A stretch of DNA of 64,000 nt from Megaustenia siamemsis (Eukaryota > Mollusca > Gastropoda > Stylommatophora > Ariophantidae). Every line of letters starts with the position of its first letter. Positions within the stretch are counted from its first letter, which is position 1. Both the position numbers and the translations under genes were made by a program. Below are positions 35,591 to 46,609 of this stretch, piece by piece. The DNA is taken from NCBI GenBank assembly GCA_032433765.1, contig JAVIAB010000025.1, forward strand, positions 36,354,782 to 36,418,781, written 5' to 3'. Below the pieces are notes generated by a model. The model was not told the DNA's origin, did not search any database, and was given only the letters and a program-made list of their open reading frames with translations.

Positions 35591-35700
35591 TGCGGGGATG
35601 GGGGGGGGGAAGAAAGAGAGAGAAAAAGATTACTTTGGACTGTCTATTGTTCTCTGTTTCTGCAGTTGATTATACATGAATTTCTCCGAGTGCTTCCCGC
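35196..35700. other. Unique sequence with a GA microsatellite
   Basis: No gene recognised. A GA run lies at about 35546-35587, followed by a G run. Confidence 0.5.
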
Positions 35701-36290
35701 GAAATGATTGGCTTGGGGTGGGGGGAGAAGAGTGTGTGATAGTAGCAGTGTGTGGGGGGAGGGGCAGTGTGATAGTAGCAGTGGACGGGGCAGTGTAATA
35801 GTAGCAGTGTGATATCAGTGTGTGGGGCAGTGTAGTGTGACAGTAGCAATGTGGGGGACAGTGTGATAGTAGCAGTGGAGGGGGGGGGGGCAGTGTGGTA
35901 GTAGCAGTGTGAGGGGGAACAGTGTGGTAGTAGCAGTGTGAGGGGGGACAGTGTGATAGTAGCAGTGTGAGGGGGACAGTGTGGTAGTAGCAGTGTGAGG
36001 GGGAACAGTGTGGTAGTAGCAGTGTGAGGGGGGACAGTGTGGTAGTAGCAGTGTGAGGGGGGACAGTGTGGTAGTAGCAGTGTGAGGGGGGAACAGTGTG
36101 GTAGTAGCAGTGTGAGGGGTGACAGTGTGGTAGTAGCAGTGTGAGGGGGGACAGTGTGATAGTAGCAGTGTGAGGGGGAACAGTGTGGTAGTAGCAGTGT
36201 GAGGGGGGACAGTGTGGTAGTAGCAGTGTGAGAAGGGACAGTGTGGTAGTAGCAGTGTGAGGGGGGACAGTGTGGTAGTAGCAGTGTGAT
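35701..36290. repeat. 29-bp minisatellite, G-rich
   Basis: The unit is AGTGTGGTAGTAGCAGTGTG plus AGGGGGAAC, about 20 copies. Length varies in the G run. Confidence 0.95.
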
Positions 36291-36419
36291 AATAACAGCC
36301 CCACCGCCACTCTATTCCCACACCATCTCCACAGAGCCAAGAAGCAACCAGCACATGTGTCCAGGACAGCTTTTTCTTGTCCCTTCTCTCTGGGGAGCAG
36401 CCCACCCCTTTCTATTTCA

Positions 36420-36862
36420 AACTATGAAGGTTTATTAACATGCACAGAGTGCACATGGGATGTTCTACCATCACGACAAGAGGCATGAGTTAGAGGAAGA
36501 CTGACAACATCAAGAGATGGGAGAACCTATGACAGAATGTACCATCATGACAAGAGCATGAGTTAGAGGAAGACTGACAACATCAAGAGATGGGAGAACC
36601 TATGACAGAATGTACCATCATGACAAGAGCATGAGATAGAAGAAGACTGACAACATCAAGAGATGGGAGAACCTATGACATAATGTACCATCATGACAAG
36701 AGGCTTGGCACATAAGGCAGAGTAAGGTGGACTGAAAAAAAAAATGACAAGAGACAGGGTACTAGAGAAGAAACCATAAGAGCCCGTACCATCCCAGAAA
36801 GAGACAGGTGCTAGGCTTATCGATTAGTCAAACTTTAATATGGAATGGCACATGATGATGAT
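36420..36862 (+). mobile_element. LINE 3' end whose terminal coding part is tandemly repeated (73-bp unit)
   Basis: About four copies of a 73-bp unit (starts near 36465, 36538, 36611, 36684). One frame reads RGRLTTSRDGRTYDRMYHHD, which resembles the basic C-terminus of the LINEs here (RGRPRPTSKEGQ in the 40-42 kb copy). After the array come GGCACATGATGATGATGAG (36846-36864), the same kind of trinucleotide tail as LINE B. The array therefore seems to be an expansion of LINE sequence. Confidence 0.7.
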
Positions 36863-36904
36863 GAGTTAAACACAATAGTTCTCGGGGGGGGGGGGGGGGG
36901 GGGG

Positions 36905-38054
36905 CACACCAAGATACAAACAGACATTTCTAATCTAGATTATCACACTAAGTAAAATAGAAGACAACACCAAGATACAAACAGACATTTCTAATCTAGA
37001 TTATTACACTAAGTAAAATAGAAGACAACACCAAGTTACAAATAGACATTTCTAATCTAGATTATTACACTAAGTAAAATAGAAGACAACACCAAGATAT
37101 AGACATTTCTAATCTAGATTATTACACTAAGTAAAATAGAAGACAACACCAAGTTACAAACAGACATTTCTAATCTAGATTATTACACTAAGTAAAATAG
37201 AAGACAACACCAAGATACAGACATTTCTAATCTAGATTATTACACTAAGTAAATAGAAGACAACACCAAGATATAGACATTTCTAATCTAGATTATTACA
37301 CTATGTAAAATAGAAGACAACACCAAGTTACAGACATTTCTAATCTAGATTATTACACTATGTAAAATAGAAGACAACACCAAGTTACAGACATTTCTAA
37401 TCTAGATTATTACACTAAGTAAAATAGAAGACAACACCAAGTTACAGACATTTCTAATCTAGATTATTACACTAAGTAAAATAGAAGACAACACCAAGTT
37501 ACAAATAGACATTTCTAATCTAGATTATTACACTAAGTAAAATAGAAGACAACACCAAGATATAGACATTTCTAATCTAGATTATTACACTAAGTAAAAT
37601 AGAAGACAACACCAAGATATAGACATTTCTAATCTAGATTATTACACTAAGTAAAATAGAAGACAACACCAAGATACAGACATTTCTAATCTAGATTATT
37701 ACACTAAGTAAAATGGAAGACAACACCAAGTTACAGACATTTCTAATCTAGATTATTACACTAAGTAAAATAGAAGACAACACCAAGATATAGACATTTC
37801 TAATCTAGATTATTACACTATGTAAAATAGAAGACAACACCAAGATACAAACAGACATTTCTAATCTAGATTATTACACTAAGTAAAATAGAAGACAACA
37901 CCAAGATACAGACATTTCTAATCTAGATTATTACACTAAGTAAAATAGAAGACAACACCAAGATACAAACAGACATTTCTAATCTAGATTATTACACTAA
38001 GTAAAATAGAAGACAACACCAAGTTACAAATAGACATTTCTAATCTAGATTATT
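36905..38054. repeat. 57-62-bp minisatellite, left part
   Basis: The unit is ACATTTCTAATCTAGATTAT, TACACTAAGTAAAATAGAAG, ACAACACCAAGATACAG. Longer units carry an extra ACAAACAG or ACAAATAG. About 20 copies lie before the insertion at 38055, and the array resumes at 38321. Confidence 0.95.
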
Positions 38055-38320
38055 CTATCTATTGTCCTTTCGAGCCGAAGACGGCACATAGGGCAGAACC
38101 ACAATCTCAAAAATAGAAACCTTGCGTGCCAAAATGGCACATATTGCAGAGATCACTGCTTCTAAAATCTATGGTCTGTTTCCATAACAATGCTTTTTAC
38201 AATGACAGCTTGTCAAGCCATCGATCAACCTCCTTAGTCGCCTCATACAACATGCCTGGAAGGTCACAGTGTCACTATTCTTTACATCCCACATAATGGG
38301 GCCCCGGTAACACACGGGCA
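38055..38320 (-). mobile_element. 266-bp retroposon sharing the LINE A 3' tail
   Basis: It is flanked by AGATTATT at 38047-38054 and 38321-38328 (8-bp target-site duplication) and lies inside the minisatellite. Its low-coordinate end, CTATCTATTGTCCTTTCGAG followed by a GACGGCACATAGGGCAG stretch, closely matches the 3' end of LINE A (CTATCTATTGACCTTTCAAG and onward). The remainder does not match LINE A as seen here. It could be a SINE that borrows the LINE A tail or a short copy of a diverged LINE. A minus-strand frame reading CYRGPIMWDVKNSDTVTFQA crosses it. Confidence 0.75.
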
Positions 38321-38925
38321 AGATTATTACACTAAGTAAAATAGAAGACAACACCAAGATATAGACTTTTCTAATCTAGATTATTACACTAAGTAAAATG
38401 GAAGACAACACCAAGATACAGACATTTCTAATCTAGATTATTACACTAAGTAAAATAGAAAACAACACCAAGTTACAAACAGACATTTCTAATCTAGATT
38501 ATTACACTAAGTAAAATAGAAGACAACACCAAGATACAAACAGACATTTCTAATCTAGATTATTACACTAAGTAAAATAGAAGACAACACCAAGATACAG
38601 ACATTTCTAATCTAGATTATTACACTAAGTAAAATAGAAGACAACACCAAGATACAGACATTTCTAATCTAGATTATTACACTAAGTAAAATAGAAGACA
38701 ACACCAAGTTACAAACAGACATTTCTAATCTAGATTATTACACTAAGTAAAATAGAAGACAACACCAAGATACAGACATTTCTAATCTAGATTATTACAC
38801 TAAGTAAAATAAAAGACAACACCAAGATACAGACATTTCTAATCTAGATTATTACACTAAGTAAAATAGAAGACAACACCAAGATACAGACATTTCTAAT
38901 CTAGATTATTACACTAAGTAAAATA
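38321..38925. repeat. 57-62-bp minisatellite, right part
   Basis: Continuation of the array at 36905-38054, about 11 copies. Confidence 0.95.
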
Positions 38926-39054
38926 AGTGAGCTCAGGAACAATAACCATTTTTTAAATGCCCCATGAATGTGATGCAGAGTTACCTACCTTATAAATATG
39001 TCGACTCACAAAGCCCAGTAACATGGACAGTGAGGGTAACATTAATGGTATGCA

Positions 39055-39770
39055 CGCAGAGACATTATAGTGAAAGAGAGCAAAAATATAAAGGATTCAG
39101 CCATAATAGCAAAAAGACAGAAGTAATGGTAGCAACAACATGAAAAAAGACATCACTGCAATGCACAATAAAGACAAGTAGAACAGGTAAATAAATTTAA
39201 ATATCTGGGAACATTATCAACCTCAGATGGTAGACACACGTTCAACAGGTGAGATGCAGAATGGCTCAGTCAAAAGCAGCTTTCCAAAAAATGAGGAAGA
39301 TACTATGCAGTCCATTTTTGACAATAGAAACAAGAAAAGGAGTTCTTAAATGTCTTAACATACAGATGTGAATCATTGAAAATAGGACAACAGACAAGAA
39401 AATCACTGGAGTCTGTAGAAATGTGGTTTTACAGAACAATGTTGAGAATACCATGGACAGCTAAGAAGAGTAATGAAGATGTTCTGAAAGAGGCCAAAGC
39501 AAAAAGAGAGCTAATTTCTAATATTAGGAAGAAACAATCATTTTTTGGCCATGTAATGAGAAGGGAACAACTGGAATATATTGTAACAACTGGAAAAATT
39601 GAGGGATGAAGAGATAGAGGGAAGCAAAGAGAAAAGATACCAGACAGTTTAAGAGAATGGCTTGGCAGAAGGTCAACAACAGAAATGATAAAAAAAAACT
39701 GTCGAGATCGAAAGTTGTGGAGAAACATGATCACTTATGCCATAAGATATGGTACTTAATGATGATGAGT
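39055..39770 (+). mobile_element. LINE family B 3' fragment
   Basis: It starts in the region equivalent to DIIVKESKNKG of the 32.1 kb copy and continues to the C-terminus (QQTRKSLESVEMWFYRTMLR at 39376-39609). It ends with GGTACTTAATGATGATGAG. Stops and frameshifts are frequent. It lies within the 40-bp minisatellite. Confidence 0.88.
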
Positions 39771-40324
39771 AGAGCAAAGGCAGTGAGGGTAACATTAATG
39801 GTATGTGAGTAGAGCAGGGGGAGTGAGGGTAACATTAATGGTATGTGAGTACAGCAAGGGCAGTGAGGGTAACATTAATGGTATGTGAGTACAGCAAGGG
39901 CAGTGAGGGTAACAATGGTATGTGAGTAGAGCAAGGGCAGTGAGGGTAACAATGGTATGTGAGTACAGCAAGGGCAGTGAGGGTAACAATGGTATGTGAG
40001 TACAGCAAGGGCAGTGAGGGTAACAATGGTATGTGAGTACAGCAAGGGCAGTGAGGGTAACAATGGTATGTGAGTACAGCAAGGGCAGTGAGGGTAACAT
40101 TAATGGTATGTGAGTAGAGCAAGGGCAGTGAGGGTAACATTAATGGTATGTGAGTAGAGCAAGGGCAGTGAGGGTAACATTAATGGTATGTGAGTACAGC
40201 AAGGGCAGTGAGGGTAACAATGGTATGTGAGTAGAACATGGACAGTGAGGAAAACATTAATGGTATGTTTAGGAATAAAGGCAGTGTGGGTAATATAATG
40301 GTATGTGAGCAGAGCAGTGACATA

Positions 40325-42050
40325 TGTAACGACATATATCATACAGGATACATACCAAATGAACTAAAAACATCTACTTTCATTGCATAAAAAGAATGGT
40401 GCAGTTGAATGCAGTGATTTTAGAACAATAAGCCTAATGAGCCATATTACAAAAATCTTGCTAAAAGTTATACAAGGAAGGATTCAGAATAAAATCAATA
40501 CTGAATTAGATGAGCAGCAATTTCGATTAAGGAAAAACAGCGGGACAAAAGAAGCCATAATCAGCATGAGGTCAATGATTAAAAAGTATATAGAAGTAAA
40601 CAAACCAATATATGCCTGTTTCATAGACTACACCAACGCATTTGATAGAATACACCATGAGCAACTTATAGACTGCCTAAAAGATATAAATCTGGATGAC
40701 ACGGACATACGACTGATATGTAATTCATACTGGGAACAAACAGCAATAATAAAATATAACAAGGAGAACTCTACACCCATTGACATAAAAAGAGGAGTAA
40801 GACAAGGATGCATCCTATCACCAAGCTTGTTCAATCAATCATCATCATCTTCGAGTGCCATCTCCGCATCAAAGGTTGGCTACCATGGAGCACTATTCTG
40901 CTGTCTCTTGCTTTGATGATACAGGTTGTCATAGGCTGGTTTGTCCATCTTTTGATGTTACTTGTCCATGTTAGTCTTGGTCTGCCTCTGTCTCAATTAC
41001 CTTGTATTTTCCACTCCAGGATTACTTTTAGTAGGCTGTTGTGTCTTTTAACATGGCCCAAAAATCTCATTTGTCTTGTTTGAATTGTGTTTAGTAGTTC
41101 TCTCTTCATTTTTTTAAGTTGTTTTAAAACTTCATTGTTTGTTTTATTTTTCTTCCATCCTATTCTACCTATTCTTCTATATATCCACACTTCAAAGACT
41201 TCAATTGTGTTCAATCTATGCACTTAGTAAATCTTTAAAAACATCAAAGAGATGCCAGGAGTAAACATTAATGGAAAGATAATCAATAACATAAGATATG
41301 CTGATGATACTGTACTACTAGCAGAAAATCCTAAAGATCTACAACAATTACTTAATGAAATAAACATGACAAGCAAAAAATATAGATTAGATATGAATAT
41401 CAAAAAGACTAAAACTACGATCATAAACAAGGACAATTCTCAAGACCTACAAATAAATATCAAAGTTGAAGGAATAATCTGGAGACAGTTCAGAGCTACA
41501 AATACTTGGGACATACTATAACCAGTGATGGGAAATGTAAAACTGAAATAAACAAAGAATAGGAATGGCAAAAAGTAATTTTAATGCCATGAAGAACATA
41601 CTAACATCAAAACAAATAACACCAGGGCTAAAACTAAGAATAGCAAAATGTTACATCTTCTCAATATACCTGTATGGTGCAGAAACATGGACATGAGACA
41701 AGAAAACAGAACAGAAAATTGAAGCCTTTGAAATGTGGATTTATAGAATAGGTAGAACTAAATGGAAAGAAAAGAAAACAAAGGAAGTTTTAAAACAACT
41801 AAAAATTAAAAGAGAACTATTAAACACAATTAGAACAAGAGAAATGAAATTTTTGGTGCATGTTAAAAGACACAACAGTCTAATAAAAGTAATATTGGAA
41901 GAGAAAATACAAGGTAAAAGAGGCAGACCAAGACCAACATCAAAAGAGGGACAAGTCAACATATGACATTCTGCACCATCAAAGCAAGAGACAGAGTGGG
42001 AATGGCGCTCCATGGTAGCCAACCTTCGATGCGGAGCCGGCACTCAATGA
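40325..42050 (+). mobile_element. LINE family D (related to B), interrupted by a nested LINE fragment
   Basis: Reverse transcriptase pieces in order: VECSDFRTISLMSHITKILL, ACFIDYTNAFDRIHHEQLID (first catalytic Asp), RGVRQGCILSPSLFN (to about 40830), then, after the nested insert, IFKNIKEMPGVNINGK and IRYADDTVLLAENPKDLQQL (Asp-Asp pair). The C-terminal part at 41733-41966 contains HVKRHNSLIKVILEEKIQGK. The 3' tail is GGCACTCAATGATGATGAG. Several stops are present. Confidence 0.88.
40837..41207 (-). mobile_element. Nested LINE 3' fragment inside LINE D
   Basis: A 371-bp piece in the opposite orientation flanked by TGTTCAATC (40828-40836 and 41208-41216). Its tail, ATCATCATCTTCGAGTGCC on the plus strand, abuts the left repeat. 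Its coding part (minus, 41223-40993) reads IEVFEVWIYRRIGRIGWKKN and HVKRHNSLLKVILEWKIQGN, closely matching the C-terminus of the host LINE D. Without the insert and one repeat, the host sequence resumes in the same reading frame. Confidence 0.9.
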
Positions 42051-42175
42051 TGATGAGTATAATATGGGAAGCGAGGGTAACATTAATGGTATGTGAGTAG
42101 GAACAAGGACAGTGAGGGTAACATTAATGGTATGTGAGTAGGAACAAGGACAGTGAGGGTAACATTAATGGTAAG

Positions 42176-43723
42176 TTATTGAGTTAATTTGCGGGTCATC
42201 ATCATTGCACTCCGAACATGTCCATAGGTGCTCATATCCCTCCTCAGCAATTCCCTCAGTGTCCAGCGACTGACGATTCCAGTTCTATGTTGGCTGATAA
42301 GTCTTCTTACACGGCCACTAAGTTTCTCATTTCTGGTTGTGCCCATCTTAACTCCCATTTCTATCATCCAAAGAAGTGACGTGGATCTGTGTTTGTCGAA
42401 GTCATGTGCTCTTCCCACATCTCGGAGGGCATTGATGATGTCTGCCCGATCCATTGGTTGACCGTCCTCAACGACAGCGCAGCTAGCCAACCTGTCCGCT
42501 CTTTCATTTCCCCGTACTTCCGCATGTCCAGGGATATAGACAAAGGTGACCTTACGTATTTTGGATGTCTGCAACGACTCTACCCATTGCATGTGTACAA
42601 AGCCCGCCTCCACTTTTTTTATCATGCTCATCGAATCACTCAGTATACATGCGTGGGTGTAGTCTTGTGACTCTAACCATTTGAATGCCTTGGTCACTGC
42701 CATCGCCTCCATTGTCATGCTACTCATGGTCATGACGTCGCTGTCTTCCTTGACTATTCTGCCTGCCGAGCGTGCTGTAAATGCCCATGCACTTCTTTGG
42801 TGTCGTCTTACAGATCCGTCTGTATAGATGACTTCATCTTTCTCATCGGTGTTATCGCAGATGAGACCATTGACCTCAGCATTAACCACAACCGGGTTCT
42901 GTTCCATACTTTTCCTGTCGAGTGTGACAATACACGAGAAAGTCCCCTTGAATGACGTAGGCACCGGTATCCACTCCTCACCAACGCTGATATTGGTAAG
43001 CCCACAGACCTGTTTGATGACATCTTCTGCTCGGCCCACCCATGATTTGCCTCTTTTTAGCTTGGCACCTTTCACTGTGTTGAGCATGTGGTGCAATGGA
43101 TGCTCTGTATCTGTACTAATCTTCAGGTACGCTCGTGCTCTCCAGATCTTGATTCTGTCATCCATGGTTGGAAAGTCAAGAAGATAGCTCATCGCTACAC
43201 AGGGAGTGTCCCTCGTACATCCCAGGATAATGCGCATGGCTTCATTTTGTATTTTCTCCAGCATATTAATTTGAGTCGTACTGACAGTAAGAATTGCCTG
43301 GGTAGGTGCAAGGACTAATCCCTGGAACAGAAGAGTAAGTAGCCTCTGCTCAATGTCGGCAGCTGCCATGACCTTCAAGGCGGGTAATCCTTTGCGGGAT
43401 TTTGTTATCACATGGTCGACGTGGTCCCGAAAACACAGGCTACGATCAAACTTAACTCCGAGGTCTGTCATCAACTTGTCCCTGGTCACCTCATCAGCTC
43501 CCATTCGTACTACCGTTGTGGTTGTATTAACGATATGATTGTTAAGGGAGAACCATGAAACTGATGCTTTATTAGGATTAACCAAGGCACCTGAAACCCC
43601 ACACCAGGAAGAAATGCGATCGAGTTCGTCTTGCATTGTGGAGGCGATTCCCCATCTGTCTCTTCCCTGTCGATATACCAGAATATCATCAGCAAAAGTC
43701 ATAGTTCTTCCCCTCCCATCCAC
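42176..43723 (-). pseudogene. Reverse transcriptase C-terminal part plus RNase H of the I/R1-like LINE
   Basis: The 515-codon frame begins near TMTFADDILVYRQG (residues about 7-20), the catalytic Asp-Asp pair of the reverse transcriptase. A thumb/connection part with LGCTRDTPCVAMSYLLDFPT follows. From about residue 290 there is a complete RNase H fold signature: VIYTDGSVRRHQRSAWAFTA (first Asp), TMEAMAVTKAFKWLE (Glu), ACILSDSMSMIKKVE (second Asp), then VYIPGHAEVRGNERADRLA (His and last Asp). All four acidic residues and the His are present. The frame ends at TRKLTQ and stop. The upstream part is frameshifted, so the copy is defective, but the RNase H is intact. Confidence 0.88.
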
Positions 43724-44417
43724 TGTTGTTCCGTGATCGTTATTGTGTAGACGTTAAATAGAACTGGTGACAAGCCTTGTGGCAGCCTTGGACAAATGGA
43801 CGTTGGCTTGGAAGACCAACTTCCACATCTGAGTATCACCTTCCTCTGAAACAGTGCCGCGGCGATCCATCTAATGAGGTAGGGGTGCACCGCCAGTTTG
43901 AGGAGCATATGCATGAGATATTCAAATGGTACCCTGTTGTATGCATCCTCCTGATCTATAGCAGCAGCACATGTCTCCTCTCATCTGTGGAAGCCTTCGA
44001 AGACGTAATAGGCAAAGACTGCCGCATTGAGCCATGTCTCTTTGTTATATCTATAACCTCCGAGTGTGGGTGAGAATACGCGTTTCTGTTCAAGGTGACA
44101 GGTGAGGACACGGGCAACTATTTTCTCCAGCAGCTTGCCCGCAGTGTTCTGCATTGTGATGATTCTGTAGGCACTTATCTGAGAATGATCCTTGTTTGGC
44201 TTCGGTAGCGGTAGCTGTGTAGCCACTCCTCCTTAATCTGGCCACTCCGAATACTGGCATTAAACTCATTGGCCAGTTTTGTCGAGTCATCGTCAGCTAA
44301 ATCGCCTATGTCATCGTACCGAACACCATCTGGACCAGGAGCAGTGTTGTGTGACCTTTTAAGTGTCGTGCAAATGGTATCGGTTGTGATTGTACCTCAA
44401 ATAATTCAGCCTTTATT
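42176..44417 (-). mobile_element. LINE with RNase H domain (I/R1-like clade), 5' truncated
   Basis: It is read on the minus strand from about 44395 down to 42176. Pieces: APGPDGVRYDDIGDLADDDS (44345-44280), the reverse transcriptase fingers segment ISAYRIITMQNTAGKLLEKI (44226-43981), the RLPQGLSPVLFNVYT motif (43914-43699), and then one 515-codon open frame (43723-42176) with the Asp-Asp pair and an RNase H domain. Two frameshifts separate these parts. The insertion lies in the 40-bp minisatellite. Confidence 0.88.
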
Positions 44418-44855
44418 TGATGACCCGCAAATAACTCAATAACATACCATAATGTGGTATGTGAGTTATACCATTATGGTATGTGAGTAGAACATGGACA
44501 GTGAGGATAACATTAATGGTATGTGAGTAGAGCAAGGGCAGTGAGGGTAACATTAAAGGTATGTGAGTAGAGCAAGGGCAGTGAGGGTAACATTAATGGT
44601 ATGTGAGTAGAGTAGGGGCAGTGAGGGTAACATTAATGGTATGTGACTAGAAAATGTTGTTATTTGGTAAGGACAGGATAAAGACAAGTTCCACCTTCTA
44701 CCAGGAATGTATTGGCAACAAGAGTCCAGCCTGTAAATATAATGTTGACTGGTAGAAGACAGAAAACAGGTTGTCATGAACTGCGATGTAATAACAAATG
44801 ACATTGCTACAATCTGGCATCCTCTCATTTCAGAAAATGTGTTTAAAAAACTGAC

Positions 44856-46597
44856 CTGGAAAGGCTGAATTTTCTGAGGTGACGCCATGGATTGTTGAGT
44901 CAAGGCCACAGCCACCTGGTCAAGGCCAAGGCCTGGAGGCCTAGGATAGATCTGCTGCTGTTGTAATTGGATTGGCTGGCCATTCATCAGCTGTATATGG
45001 GATGGAGGACCGACTCTCATTGCTCTCATCTGGGTCATCATTTGTGGGGGCTGCTGCATGCGAACTGGTCCTCCAGACAATCGAGGCTGCTGCTGAAGCA
45101 GCTGTGGATTTAACTGTGAGCTGGGAGCCAGCTGCTGCTGTGGTAGGTGTAGTTGGTGCTGAGAGTGTAACATGCGGAGTCTCTCCTGGATGTCGAGTAT
45201 CTGCTGGGAGGTGTGTGGACCTTGAGGGATGGTCATCAACTGTTGCTCCAGCCGTTGAATCTCCATGTTATTCTGAGTCATCATTCCCTGGTTTGGGCTG
45301 AGGGCTCCGCCAGGAAGTGGTGCCAACATCATCTGGCCTTGACCTTGATAGTTTGAAGAGTTCTGCATAGTCAAAAGGTGTCCCTGGTTTGCAGGTTTCC
45401 CACTTGAGACTGGTATGCCTGCTGCGACACTAACCGTTGAAGAAACGGTGGTGGTTGGAAAGTTAGAAGAACTGTAAATTGGGCCCTGCTGTGACATGGA
45501 AGAGTTGCCAGTGGGTGAGGTAGAGTTCTGCTGCATGATTTGTTGGTAGGGGTTGCTCCCTGCCATGTTGGGGGAGACTAGCTGCTCCAGCTGCTGGAGG
45601 CTGGACTGGCTGTATGATCCCTGAGAACTGCTGCTGTGGTTGGGTGTCAGTGACTGCGGGGGTGGGGTGGGGCGAGGGGATGGGGTGGTGTTGCTCGGAC
45701 GAGGCTGAGCTATTGTTGGGTAGGGAGAACAATAAGCTTGGGTTGAACTTTGACCTGTGTAATGAGTCATCACTCCAGATCCATCGGGTCTGGTCTGCTG
45801 GCTGCCAGTGTATGGAGGATAGAGCTGGTTCAGGCTACCTGTAGTGATCTGACTTGAACCGTGTGAAGACATGATGTCTGCTGGGTACTGGGACGTACCT
45901 TGGGAGCCGTAGCCTCCCTGTACCATAGAGCTGTGCTGAGAGGCAGGGGTGGAGTGAGGCGGGTAGGACCCTCTAACAGGCAACTGACCAATGAGATTGA
46001 CAGAAGATGGTGGACTTGACATTCCTGTCTGCATGGGGTTTGGGGAGTGTATGAATGGAGACGCTGACGTTGCCATCTGACTTGGGGGGTTGTATTGATT
46101 CATCTGCTGTGGGTGATATGACTGGCTTGTGTATGGCGACATGTGATTTTGAGACGTGCTGGCCATAAACTGGCCATGTGGATGAAGTTGATTGGGACTA
46201 GTTTGGGTCTGGTTCCAGTTGGAGTTAGAGGACATCATTGGAGAGGACATGGCAGGCTGTTGGGGATGCCCATGGGGGCCTAGATTGTAGTTACTGTAGC
46301 CCCCCTGTTGCTGTACCATCATGCCCACGCTAACAGATGGGCTGAAAGGCCCCTGTGGTTGCATATGTTGTTGCCCTGCTGGCGCTATCATCATCCCTTG
46401 GGAATGACCAATCTTTGCCATTGGACTTGAGTACTGAACATACTGCTGCGGTTGCTGTTCAGAACCGTACTGCTGATGCCCCATAATGCCCACCTGTAGA
46501 CAATGCATGTCCCCATAGTTGGAACCATCCTGGCCTAAGCCTGTCTGGTAGGAGCCTGCCATGCTGGTCACTGGGGCCTGGTTTCCCAACATCATAC
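44856..46597 (-). CDS. CHD7/8-like chromatin remodeller, large N-terminal exon (coding exon 2)
   Basis: This exon encodes 580 residues beginning MMLGNQAPVTSMAGSYQTGL. The acceptor is TTTGCTCAACCTAG before 46597 and the donor is TTTCCAG followed by GTCAGT at 44856/44855. It joins exon 1 in phase 1 and ends on a codon boundary. The protein is rich in Gln, Ser, Pro, Met and Tyr with no predicted fold. A likely short coiled coil lies near residues 450-490 of the exon product (EIQRLEQQLMTIPQG and DIQERLRMLHSQHQ), followed by a Gln-rich stretch. Such disordered N-termini precede the chromodomains in class III CHD proteins. The next exons (chromodomains, helicase) are not seen at lower coordinates, where the intron holds the LINE-riddled minisatellite. 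Family assignment rests mainly on exon 1. Other Gln-rich co-activators remain possible. Confidence 0.72.
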
Positions 46598-46609
46598 CTA
46601 GGTTGAGCA

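Larger units (their letters stand above)
42168..44450. repeat. Inverted copies of the element/host junction flanking the I/R1-like LINE
   Basis: The segment at 42168-42201 (ATGGTAAGTTATTGAGTTAA, then TTTGCGGGTCATCA) recurs as its reverse complement at 44418-44450 with two differences. It covers the last codons of the element plus a few bases of the host minisatellite. The coordinates given span both arms and the element between them. Confidence 0.85.
39010..44645. repeat. 40-bp minisatellite broken into pieces by LINE insertions
   Basis: The unit is GTATGTGAGTAGAGCAAGGG plus CAGTGAGGGTAACATTAATG, with a 37-bp variant lacking ATT. Pieces lie at about 39023-39054, 39771-40324, 42051-42175 and 44452-44645. 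The intervening sequence is three LINE insertions. This is one ancestral array, interrupted repeatedly. Confidence 0.92.

Noticed and set aside
44553..44855. Extension of the CHD-like reading frame past 44856
   Set aside because: A consensus donor (CAG, GTCAGT) lies at 44856/44855, and the extension soon runs into the 40-bp minisatellite, so it is intron read-through.
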